Assembly (NCBI GenBank): GCA_017883495.1
Contig: JADGNL010000211.1
Coordinates: 1-11,292 of the forward strand
DNA length: 11,292 nt
Source: Methanomicrobiales archaeon
Lineage (GTDB): Archaea; Halobacteriota; Methanomicrobia; Methanomicrobiales; Methanospirillaceae
Direction: 5' to 3'
The notes below the pieces were generated by a model. That model did no database searches and was not told the origin of the DNA. It worked only from the letters and a program-made list of their open reading frames with translations. Position 1 is the stretch's first letter. Every line of letters starts with the position of its first letter. The translations under genes were made by a program, and so were the position numbers. Positions 6,301 to 11,292 of this stretch are shown here, one piece after another.

Positions 6301-7185
6301 GTACCCGCGGAGGATAGTGGCGGGCAGGTCGGGGTGCATCTGCTCGGTGTACTGCCGGAGCTCGATCTCGTAGTAGTCGCTACCCGGATAGGTCGTCGTG
6401 TCCGGGACGGCGACGGTGAGGCTCGGCAGGGCGCTCATGAACTTCCGGAGGCCGCCGGTCAGCGCGCCGCCGACGGTGGCCCGAACGTCCGCGTTCGCGC
6501 CCTGGGGCGCGGTGGCGTTCGAGACGTAGACCACGGGAGCCGTGTAGCCCGTGCCGCCGCTGGTGATGGTGACGCCCGTGATGGCGCCCGTCACCGGGTC
6601 GGCCGTGGCCGTGGCCGTGGCGCCGCTACCGGTGTTGTAGAGGTCGACGATCTCGACCACGGGAACGAAGTACCCGGTGCCGCCGTCGACGATGGTGACG
6701 TTGGTCACGGTGCCCTTCGGCATGGGGCTGTTGGCGTAGTTCGGGTACGGGCCGAAGTAGTGCGGGGCCTCGCCGGGTGCCGGGGTGGGCACGACAATGG
6801 CCGATCCCGCGGCGCGGGAGGCCTGGACGGTCTCTTTGTACCGGTCGCCGGCGGCCTTGCGCTCGTCGGGCGTGACCTTGCCCTTGTACTTGAGCCCGGT
6901 CTTGGCGTCCGAGCTCACGGTCGAGGAGTCGGACTTGCCCGGGCTCTTGCCCGGTGAGGTCGCCTTCGGCGCCACGACGGCCGGGGCCGCGGCGGGCAGT
7001 TGTTTGGACCCGACCGCGTTGAGGGACGGGTCCGCGCCGGCGGCGGTGTCCGTGCCGGCGGCGGCGCCGATCGCGCCTGCGCAGAGGAGCAGGAGCGCGA
7101 TCAGCAGTCCGACTGCGAGCAATCGGACGGGGCGCCCGGTACGCAGACCGGGCGGGCGTGTATGTCTTGGTTTTTTGCTGGTCAT
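3352..7185 (-). CDS. Large secreted multicopper oxidase with GGTGY repeats and two FN3 domains (OmpB-like architecture)
   Basis: Exported protein of 1277 aa. A basic N-terminus (1-21) leads to a hydrophobic signal (22-43, possible cleavage after GAAA). A low-complexity Ala/Pro/Ser linker follows, then two GGTGY repeats (160-240) and the cupredoxin core (about 288-1070). Copper ligands are complete: LHLHGG (H371, H373), YHDH (H434, H436), HTIHTH (H944, H947, H949) and HCHLLSHEEMDM (H1050, C1051, H1052, H1056, axial M1061). This matches CotA/bilirubin-oxidase-like three-domain enzymes, which oxidise metals or organics at a type 1 site and normally reduce O2 at the trinuclear site. Two FN3 domains (1072-1173, 1179-1275) end the protein; no C-terminal anchor is seen. 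From memory, Geobacter OmpB also joins a multicopper core to FN3. ATG 7185 has GGAGG 5 nt upstream. Substrate is not predictable. Confidence 0.93.
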   Translation of the reverse strand: MTSKKPRHTRPPGLRTGRPVRLLAVGLLIALLLLCAGAIGAAAGTDTAAGADPSLNAVGSKQLPAAAPAVVAPKATSPGKSPGKSDSSTVSSDAKTGLKYKGKVTPDERKAAGDRYKETVQASRAAGSAIVVPTPAPGEAPHYFGPYPNYANSPMPKGTVTNVTIVDGGTGYFVPVVEIVDLYNTGSGATATATADPVTGAITGVTITSGGTGYTAPVVYVSNATAPQGANADVRATVGGALTGGLRKFMSALPSLTVAVPDTTTYPGSDYYEIELRQYTEQMHPDLPATILRGYVQVKNGVDVAPISYLGPAIVATKDRAVRVKFTNKLPIGAGGDLFLPVDTTVMGAGMGPLGMNANPMDYTQNRATLHLHGGRTAWISDGTPQQWITPAGENTPYPKGVSVYNVPDMPDPGPGSETFYYTNEQSARLMFYHDHSFGITRLNVYAGEAAPYLVQDKVEQDLMAGTNVSGVNPTSAKILPGVGIPLVIQDKTFVDATTIGYQDPTWKWGATPGTAHTGDLWLPHVYMTNQNPYDISGMNAFGRWHYGPWFYPPTTNIVHGPVANPRYNASNPSPSEPPMIPGVPANSMGMEAFMDTPLVNGEAYPYLDVQPTTVRFRVLNAADDRFVNLQLYVADPNVTTSDGRTNTEVRMVVAPDGRDGGVPDPAMAGPSMIQIANDGGFLPAPAVLKNTPVAWNFDQTTFDFGNVNKGTLIMGPAERADVLIDFSQYAGKTIILYNDAPAPFPAIDPRYDYYTGKPDLTSTGGTPTTQAGFGPNTRTIMQIRVAAAAPAPAFNLAALQAIFAKTAGKRGVFETSQDPIIVPDARYNSAYNASFPVDQYARIQQYSLTYKNVSGATVTNSFEPKALHDEMGAAFENEYGRQSSMLGLELPNATATTQNFVIFPYLSPPTELITSTGIYGTYLGNTTEGVQFWRITHNGVDTHTIHTHLFDAQLINHVAWDNNMRLPDANELGWKDTIRVNPLSDTIIAFRPVQPSVPFEVPNSVRLIDPTMPEGATLAGGPFGSLDPAGNAVTVTNHYVNYGWEYVYHCHLLSHEEMDMMRAVILAVAPRPPTTLKATRLAGSQGIALGWVDASKTETAFVIQRALDANFTTGLTTFTVGANVTAYTDGSAAQNTQYFYHVAARNVVGDTATPGFPTKTADSAWSNTASPSAPPAIPSAPTGVTATSAVVNNNNARVTLAWTDTSTTETGFRIQQSPNAGFTGPNVVTTTVNANTVLFRTANLPRRTNYYFRVQSFNAAGASAYVNAVPFPVNTG
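3355..3972 (-). other. Two fibronectin type III domains at the oxidase C-terminus
   Basis: Residues 1072-1173 and 1179-1275 each begin with a Pro-rich lead (PPTTLKAT; APTGVTATS). Each then shows the FN3 pattern: a W strand (IALGWVDASKTETAFVIQRA; VTLAWTDTSTTETGFRIQQS), then an aromatic strand (TQYFYHVAARNVVG; TNYYFRVQSFNAAG). The two are clearly related to each other, so an internal duplication is likely. Such domains usually serve as spacers or bind surfaces and polysaccharides outside the cell. Confidence 0.85.
6466..6708 (-). repeat. Two GGTGY-type repeats in the oxidase N-terminal region
   Basis: Residues 160-200 and 202-240 carry the parallel units VTNVTIVDGGTGYFVPVVEI and ITGVTITSGGTGYTAPVVYV. 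Each is followed by a small Ala/Thr-rich strand (GSGATATATADP; GANADVRATVGG). This beta-repeat is known to me from phage and bacterial surface proteins, not from oxidases, and it precedes the first cupredoxin domain. A 6-bp run (GCCACG repeated, about 6602-6619) encodes the ATATAT part. Confidence 0.7.
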
Positions 7186-7190
7186 TCGGG

Positions 7191-7195
7191 CCTCC
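7191..7195 (-). promoter_or_regulatory. Ribosome binding site of the multicopper oxidase gene
   Basis: On the reverse strand GGAGG is separated by 5 nt from the ATG at 7185-7183. This spacing supports that start and rules out a leaderless message for the oxidase. Confidence 0.75.
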
Positions 7196-7207
7196 AGTAA
7201 GAAGCGT

Positions 7208-7237
7208 CCAGGACCATTTGGTTTCGAACCATCCTGG
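7208..7237 (-). promoter_or_regulatory. Hairpin in the oxidase 5' leader
   Basis: CCAGGA (7208-7213) pairs with TCCTGG (7232-7237), and inside it GGTT (7220-7223) pairs with AACC (7227-7230). On the reverse strand the tip reads TGGTTCGAAACCA, like a tRNA T-arm, but no tRNA surrounds it. It lies between the likely oxidase promoter (7263-7272) and its ribosome binding site, so it would be part of the mRNA leader. Its function is unknown. Confidence 0.4.
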
Positions 7238-7262
7238 TGTGGCAGTTTGATGCATCTATTAG

Positions 7263-7272
7263 CAATTAAATG
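7263..7272 (-). promoter_or_regulatory. TATA-like box for the multicopper oxidase
   Basis: The reverse strand reads AACATTTAATTG, the most AT-rich stretch upstream of the oxidase. It predicts a start near 7241 and a leader of about 55 nt holding the hairpin and the GGAGG site. The match to the archaeal TTTATATA consensus is only fair. Confidence 0.45.
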
Positions 7273-7277
7273 TTATT

Positions 7278-7315
7278 CCGACGGTCCCGGTAGGAGGGAG
7301 GGGCGGAGCCGTCGG
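7278..7315. promoter_or_regulatory. Inverted repeat between the divergent promoters (candidate operator)
   Basis: CCGACGG (7278-7284) and CCGTCGG (7309-7315) are perfect 7-bp inverted repeats, 24 nt apart, in the 207-bp gap between the oxidase and the peptidase. They lie between the two TATA-like boxes, where one regulator could act on both genes. In GC-rich DNA such repeats also occur by chance. Confidence 0.25.
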
Positions 7316-7344
7316 CGACCGGACTCGGACGGGACAGCAGGGGA

Positions 7345-7352
7345 ACCTTTAT
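7345..7352 (+). promoter_or_regulatory. TATA box of the G1 peptidase gene
   Basis: AACCTTTATCC, with the core CTTTAT at 7347-7352, is a typical archaeal TATA element in an otherwise GC-rich region. A start about 26 bp on (near 7376) gives a leader of about 17 nt containing GGAGA (7381-7385), 8 nt before ATG 7393. Confidence 0.65.
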
Positions 7353-7392
7353 CCCTCCGAATGGTGAAGCCCGCACCGATGGAGAACGGGAG

Positions 7393-8241
7393 ATGAGACC
7401 CCGGCAGATCCTCTGCGCGGTCGTGCTGCTCGGGGCCGTCCTACTCTGCGGGTGCCTGGGAGGAGGAGGCGGGGGCACGCCCACGCCCGCGGAGACGTCT
7501 CCTCCCACCCCTGCCACCGCCGCCGCCACGACGACACCGGCCGCGGTCTCCACACCCCCGCCCCTCTCCGCGGCCATGGCGGACCGGAGCCCGAACTGGG
7601 CCGGGTACGCGGTCCAGACCAGTATCAATAACCCCCGGTCCGACAGCTTCGAGTCCGTGGAGGCGTCGTGGAACGTCCCGTCCGTCGACTGCTCCGCCTC
7701 GGACTCCGACTACGCCTCCGCCTTCTGGGTCGGCATCGACGGCATCACCTCGAACAGCGTGGAGCAGATCGGGACCGAGTCGGACTGCATCGGGGGCTCG
7801 CCCGTGTACTACGCCTGGTACGAGATCTTTCCCGAGGACAGCATCACCCTCAACCTCCACATCTCGCCCGGGGACGAGGTCCACGCGAAGGTCGAGTACG
7901 TCAGCGGCAACACGTTCCGGTACACCATCACCGACCTGACGACATCGGAGACGTTCTCGATCACGGACCAGAGCCGGGTGACGGCGGACCGCAGCTCCGC
8001 CGAGTGGATCGCCGAGGCCCCGACGAACGGGCGGAACCGGCTCCTCCCGCTCGCGAGCTTCCGCCCGATCACCTTCACCCACGCCGCCGTCACGGTGAAC
8101 GGCGAGAGCGGTTCCATCACCGGCGCGCGCTGGGAGAACCAGCCGATCATCATGCAGTCGCGGGGCGGCTCCCTCAAGGCGACCCCGTCGGGGCTCTCCT
8201 CCAGCGGGACCGACTTCACCGTCGTCTGGGACGGGCCCTGA
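7393..8241 (+). CDS. Lipoprotein-type G1 (eqolisin) glutamic peptidase
   Basis: Exported protein of 282 aa. A short signal (MRPRQ, then hydrophobic 6-18) ends in a lipobox-like LCGC with C21 as the likely lipidated residue. A Gly run and a Thr/Pro/Ala linker (22-58) lift the domain off the membrane. Residues 67-282 match the G1 family: NWAGYAV (68-74), SWNVPSV (92-98), ASAFWVGIDG (108-117), the catalytic Gln in EQIGTESDC (Q125), YYAWYEIFPED (139-149), and the catalytic Glu in SSAEWIAE (E204). In scytalidoglutamic peptidase the same Gln/Glu pair (Q53, E136) lies in LQTG and NAEWIVE. Known members cut proteins at acidic pH. Two Cys (C100, C132) may form a disulfide. The gene diverges from the oxidase, has its own TATA box and GGAGA site, and ends 10 nt before the convergent kinase gene. 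Confidence 0.88.
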   Translation: MRPRQILCAVVLLGAVLLCGCLGGGGGGTPTPAETSPPTPATAAATTTPAAVSTPPPLSAAMADRSPNWAGYAVQTSINNPRSDSFESVEASWNVPSVDCSASDSDYASAFWVGIDGITSNSVEQIGTESDCIGGSPVYYAWYEIFPEDSITLNLHISPGDEVHAKVEYVSGNTFRYTITDLTTSETFSITDQSRVTADRSSAEWIAEAPTNGRNRLLPLASFRPITFTHAAVTVNGESGSITGARWENQPIIMQSRGGSLKATPSGLSSSGTDFTVVWDGP

Positions 8242-8251
8242 CGCGACCGCC

Positions 8252-8930
8252 TCACGCGGCCGGCAGTGTGAAGGAGAAGGTCGAGCCCTCGCCCGGCACG
8301 GACTCGACCCGGACATCGCCCCCGTGCCGCTCCACGATCTTCCGGACGACGGCGAGGCCGATGCCCGTGCCCTCGTACTCGTCGTGGGTGTGGAGGCGAC
8401 GGAACATCTCGAAGATCTGGTCGAAGTACTCCCGTTCGATCCCGATCCCGTTGTCCCGCACGGCGAACTCGACCATCGGTCCCGCGTCCCGCGCGGAGAC
8501 TTCGATCTCGGGCGGCACGCCCGGCCGGCGGTACTTGATCGCGTTCCCGATCAGGTTCGCGAAGACCTGCTCGAGCTGGGCCGGGTCGGCCATGACCCGC
8601 GGCAGGGGCCCGACCGTGATCGTCGCCGTCGCAGTCGCGATCGCGTCCGCGAGGTCGCAGACGACGCCGGCGAGGACGGTGCCGGCGTCCGTCTCCACGA
8701 TCGGCGCCGCCTTCGTCGTGACCCGCGAGACGGCCAGCAGGTCCTGGATCAGGGTCTGCATGCGGTTGCCGCCCTCGACGATGAACGCGATGTACTCGTC
8801 CGCGTCCGAGTCGAGCTTCCCCTTGTACCGGCGCTCGAGGAGCTGCGAGAAGGAGACAATCGACCGCAGCGGCTCCTGCAGGTCGTGGGAGGCGACGTAC
8901 GCGAACCGCTGCAGCTCCTCGTTCGACCGC
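8252..8930 (-). repeat. Duplicated kinase-core segment, copy 2 (inverted partner at 2615-3293)
   Basis: Encodes residues 281-504 of the REC-PAS kinase and matches, without net indels, the Kai-linked kinase core. The upstream PAS and N-terminal regions of the two kinases do not share this similarity, so the exchange or duplication boundary lies near the SNEELQRF codons. Confidence 0.8.
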
Positions 8931-9766
8931 TCGAGCTCGGCCGCGTACCGCTTCAGGGTCTCCTCGGCCTCCTTCCACTCGGTGATGTCGTGCACGGTCC
9001 CGTCCGACCTGACGATCCTGCCGTCGGGACCCCTGAAGTGCGTGCACCGCTCGTATACGCGGCGGACGGCGCCGTCCGAGCGCCGGACGATCCGGTACTC
9101 GATCTCGTACGAGTCCCTGCCCTCGCGCACCGAGTCCCAGTACGCGGCGTCGGTCGCGGCCCGGTCCTCGTGGTGGACCGAGCCCAGGAAGACCCCGTAC
9201 GTGGCCGCGAACTCCTGGGGGCGCATCCCGTAGATGCGGTAGACCTCGTCCGACCAGGAGAGCCGGCCGCCGGCGAGCTCCCAGCTGCCGAGGTGCGCGA
9301 TCTCCTGGGCCCGCTTGAGCCGCTCCTTCCGCTCGGCGAGCTCCTCCTTCTGGGCCGCGAGCTCCGCGTTCTTCCGGACCAGCTCCATCCCGGTCCTGTT
9401 CCGCTCCTCGGCGTAGCGTATGGAGCGGACCAGGGCGGGGCCGTTCATCCAGCCCTTCGCGAGGTAGTCCTGGGCCCCCTCGTGGAGCATCCGGACGCCG
9501 ACGTCCTCGTCGTCGAGCCCGGTCAGGACCACGATCGGTATGCCCTCCGCGGCGGCCCGGACGGCCCGGACGGTCTCGGTCCCCTGGCTGTCGGGGAGCC
9601 CGAGGTCGAGCAGGACGAGATCGACTCCTCCGTCCTCGAGGGCCGCGAGCGCGGCCGCGAGGCTGCCCGCGTGCCGGGCCGAGAACGCGTGCTGCGGGTA
9701 CTCCGAGAGGAGCTCCCGGATCAGCTCCTCGTCCGCAGGGTTGTCCTCGACCAGCAGGATCCTCAT
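8252..9766 (-). CDS. REC-PAS hybrid sensor histidine kinase
   Basis: Cytosolic kinase of 504 aa. It opens with a receiver domain (1-122): acidic D8, phospho-acceptor D54 in LLDLGLPDS, T82, and K104 in YLAKGW. A coiled coil (125-153) and a PAS domain (about 156-266, from AHLGSWEL to VHDITEWKEAEE) follow. DHp has H294 in ASHDLQEPLR. The ATPase has NLIGN (404-408), DNGIGI (438-443) and GTGIGL (466-471). The ATG at 9766 is chosen because the protein then begins directly with the receiver strand MRILLVEDNP and overlaps the preceding stop as ATGA; the frame is open further upstream, but that stretch is antisense-like and has no homology. With REC at the N-terminus, the kinase can be switched by phosphate from an upstream kinase, such as the one at 10233. 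No output domain is present. Confidence 0.92.
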   Translation of the reverse strand: MRILLVEDNPADEELIRELLSEYPQHAFSARHAGSLAAALAALEDGGVDLVLLDLGLPDSQGTETVRAVRAAAEGIPIVVLTGLDDEDVGVRMLHEGAQDYLAKGWMNGPALVRSIRYAEERNRTGMELVRKNAELAAQKEELAERKERLKRAQEIAHLGSWELAGGRLSWSDEVYRIYGMRPQEFAATYGVFLGSVHHEDRAATDAAYWDSVREGRDSYEIEYRIVRRSDGAVRRVYERCTHFRGPDGRIVRSDGTVHDITEWKEAEETLKRYAAELERSNEELQRFAYVASHDLQEPLRSIVSFSQLLERRYKGKLDSDADEYIAFIVEGGNRMQTLIQDLLAVSRVTTKAAPIVETDAGTVLAGVVCDLADAIATATATITVGPLPRVMADPAQLEQVFANLIGNAIKYRRPGVPPEIEVSARDAGPMVEFAVRDNGIGIEREYFDQIFEMFRRLHTHDEYEGTGIGLAVVRKIVERHGGDVRVESVPGEGSTFSFTLPAA

Positions 9767-10236
9767 TCCGAATGCCCTGAGTTCGGCGGCAGCGTGACGA
9801 TCGAGAACCAGAAGTCCTCGATCGACTTGACGATCTCGATGAACTCCCGGAATCGGACCGGCTTCCGGATGTAGCAGTTCGCGTGGAGCCGGTACGACTC
9901 GAGGATGTCCCGCTCGTCCCGCGAGACGGTCATGATCACGATCGGGATCATGCTCAGGGACGGGTCGCACTTGATCTCGGCGAGGACCTCGCGCCCGTTC
10001 TTATTGGGCAGGTTCAGGTCGAGCAGGATCAGGTCCGGCCGGGGCACGGACTCGTGCGGGGGCTCGCGCCGGAGGAAGGCCATGGCGGCCTCGCCGTCGG
10101 TCACGACGTACAGGTTGTTGTGGAGCTTGCTCTCGAGGAGGGCCTCCCGGGTCAGTTCGATGTCGGCCGGGCTGTCCTCGACGAGCAGGATCTCGACCGG
10201 GCGGGGGTATGCGTGGTTCGTGTCTGAGTCGTTCAT
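9763..10236 (-). CDS. Rcp1-like single-domain response regulator
   Basis: A stand-alone receiver of 157 aa. Features: EILLVEDSPADIELTREAL (15-33) with acidic E20/D21, phospho-acceptor D73 in LILLDLNLPNKNG, T103 in IVIMTVSRDERD, and K125 in CYIRKPVRF. The long insert between strands 2 and 3 and the C-terminal EFIEIVKSIEDFWFSIVTLP are typical of Rcp1-type regulators, which pair with PAS/phytochrome-type kinases and carry no DNA-binding domain. It starts in the stop of the upstream kinase (ATGA at 10236-10233), with GGAG 7 nt before the ATG, and ends overlapping the next kinase's start. It is the natural phosphate shuttle in this operon and the most likely shared target of all three kinases. That last point is inferred. 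Confidence 0.93.
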   Translation of the reverse strand: MNDSDTNHAYPRPVEILLVEDSPADIELTREALLESKLHNNLYVVTDGEAAMAFLRREPPHESVPRPDLILLDLNLPNKNGREVLAEIKCDPSLSMIPIVIMTVSRDERDILESYRLHANCYIRKPVRFREFIEIVKSIEDFWFSIVTLPPNSGHSE

Positions 10237-11292
10237 GGTCTGGCTCCGTTGCGGGTTGGAATGGAGAAGCTGAAGGTCGATCCGAGACCGGGGGTCGACT
10301 GCACGGCGATCGACCCGCCGTGCCGCTCGACGATCCGCTTGCAGATGGCGAGGCCGATCCCGGTGCCGTCGTACTCGCCCTTGGCGTGCAGGCGCTGGAA
10401 GAGCATGAAGATCCGCTCGAGGTGGCGGGCGTCGATCCCGATCCCGTTGTCCGCGACCGAGAAGACCCAGTTCTTCCCCTCGCGCACGGCCGAGATCCGG
10501 ACCTCGGGGACGGCGCCGGGCTTCTGGAACTTGAGCGCGTTGCCGATCAGGTTCTGGAAGACCTGGGTGATCTGGATGCCGTCGGCGAAGATCTCGGGCA
10601 GGCGGTCCTCGACCGCGATCCGCGCGTGCCGGTCCCGGATCGAGACCTGGAGGTTGAGGAGGGCCTGGTCGAGGGCCCGGTTCGCATCGATCCGGTCGAA
10701 CTCGTGGGCCTTGGTCTGGACCCGCGAGTACGCGAGCAGGTCCTGGATGACCTGCTGCATCTGCCGCGTGCCGTCCACGATGAAGTCGATGTACCGGTCG
10801 GCGCGCTCGTCGAGCTCGCCCTTGTACCGCCGCTCCAGGAGCTCGGTGAAGCCCGAGATCGCCCGGAGCGGCTCCTGCAGGTCGTGGGAGGCGATGTACG
10901 CGAACTGCTGGAGCTCCTCGTTCGACCGGGCGAGCTCCCGGCTCCGCTCCTCGAGCGCGGACGCCGTCGCCTTGTGCTCGGTGATCTCCCGCTCCAGGCT
11001 GCGGTTCGCCTCGACGAGGTCGGCGGTCCGCTCCTTGACCCGGTCGTCGAGCTCGTTGTACGCCGTCAGGAGCGCGTCCTCGGCGCGCTTCCGCTCGGTC
11101 ACGTCGCGGGCGGCGGCGAAGATCCCGGCGATCCCGCCCGACTCGTCGCGGTAGACGGCCGCGTTGTACAGCACGGGGGTGATCCGGCCGTCGCGGTGGC
11201 GGATCTCGAGCTCGTAGTCGGTGACCGAGCCGTCGCGGAAGACCTGCTCGTACCCGGCCTTCGCCTTCCCGGGATCGGTGAAGTACCGGGAG
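10233..11292 (-). CDS. PAS sensor histidine kinase, 5' end outside the window (partial)
   Basis: The reading frame is open from the window edge; 352 residues are visible, numbered here from the first full codon. The C-terminal half of a PAS domain (1-65) contains YFTDPGKAKAGYEQVFRDGS and ends FAAARDVTERKRAE. A coiled-coil linker (66-128) follows. DHp has H136 in ASHDLQEPLR. The ATPase has NLIGN (247-251), DNGIGI (281-286) and GTGIGL (309-314). The C-terminus is TRNGARP. An internal GTG at 11174 is not the start, because it would cut the PAS domain in two. The stop overlaps the regulator's ATG by 4 nt, so this is the upstream gene of a co-translated three-gene signalling operon. More PAS domains probably lie beyond the window, as is usual for this kinase type in methanogens. 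Confidence 0.93.
   Translation of the reverse strand, partial: SRYFTDPGKAKAGYEQVFRDGSVTDYELEIRHRDGRITPVLYNAAVYRDESGGIAGIFAAARDVTERKRAEDALLTAYNELDDRVKERTADLVEANRSLEREITEHKATASALEERSRELARSNEELQQFAYIASHDLQEPLRAISGFTELLERRYKGELDERADRYIDFIVDGTRQMQQVIQDLLAYSRVQTKAHEFDRIDANRALDQALLNLQVSIRDRHARIAVEDRLPEIFADGIQITQVFQNLIGNALKFQKPGAVPEVRISAVREGKNWVFSVADNGIGIDARHLERIFMLFQRLHAKGEYDGTGIGLAICKRIVERHGGSIAVQSTPGLGSTFSFSIPTRNGARP

Noticed and set aside
3760..6957. A 1065-codon open frame on the plus strand, antisense to the oxidase
   Set aside because: Its predicted protein is Arg/Val/His/Gly-rich low-complexity sequence with no domain. It results from strong third-position GC bias in the true minus-strand gene, which has full copper motifs.
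7208..7237. T-arm-like TGGTTCGAAACCA, a possible tRNA or integration site remnant
   Set aside because: No acceptor, D or anticodon arms flank it, and no direct repeat or integrase gene is visible. It is kept only as a leader hairpin.
7441..8316. 291-codon minus-strand open frame over the peptidase
   Set aside because: It is Arg/Gly/Val-rich with no motif, and it covers the well-conserved G1 peptidase and runs into the next gene's 3' end.
9767..9970. 68-residue N-terminal extension of the REC-PAS kinase
   Set aside because: The extension runs antisense-like through the well-supported response regulator gene and has no receiver homology. The receiver begins at MRILLVEDNP (9766).
1..11292. CRISPR array, insertion sequence, tRNA or rRNA gene
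   Set aside because: No spaced direct repeats, transposase motifs, terminal inverted repeats or RNA gene signatures were seen in reading both strands.

Overview
The window comes from a GC-rich (about two thirds G+C by eye) archaeon. Three kinds of sign point to a euryarchaeon of the Methanomicrobiales type: AT-rich TATA-like boxes in otherwise GC-rich intergenic DNA, GGAGG/GGAGGTGA ribosome binding sites, and PAS histidine kinases of the style abundant in those methanogens (PAS ending in RDVTERKRAE, H-box ASHDLQEPLR). That placement is an inference; there is no rRNA, tRNA or methanogenesis gene here to confirm it.

Layout, left to right. (1) 1-77, minus: the first 25 codons of an unidentified gene with a hydrophobic N-terminus. 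(2) 171-3293, plus: a tight operon of a double-domain KaiC ATPase, KaiB and a PAS histidine kinase, joined by a 4-nt (ATGA) and a 29-nt overlap. (3) 3299-3350: a hairpin plus T/A tract between convergent genes. (4) 3352-7185, minus: a very large secreted multicopper oxidase (1277 aa) with an N-terminal GGTGY-repeat region, a complete set of copper ligands and two C-terminal fibronectin type III domains. (5) 7186-7392: a divergent promoter region. (6) 7393-8241, plus: a lipoprotein-type glutamic (G1/eqolisin) peptidase. (7) 8252-11292, minus: a signalling operon, read from right to left as PAS histidine kinase (5'-truncated by the window edge), Rcp1-like single-domain response regulator, then REC-PAS-histidine kinase. 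Both junctions are ATGA overlaps.

How they may work together. KaiC, KaiB and the first kinase form a KaiA-less timer or oxidative/metabolic-state module with its own kinase output. KaiC keeps both Walker sites and a Ser-Ser pair aligned with the cyanobacterial S431/T432 phosphosites, but its tail lacks the length of the KaiA-binding region. The right-hand operon is a phosphorelay with no DNA-binding output. The DHp and ATPase domains of the Kai-linked kinase and of the REC-PAS kinase are almost the same (65 of 71 residues across the H-box segment, with 30-36-nt exact DNA matches). This makes cross-talk between the two operons, through the small response regulator, the most interesting testable idea here. 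Between them sit two exported proteins, a multicopper oxidase resembling Geobacter OmpB in architecture and a G1 peptidase. Both are unexpected in an organism that is probably a strict anaerobe.
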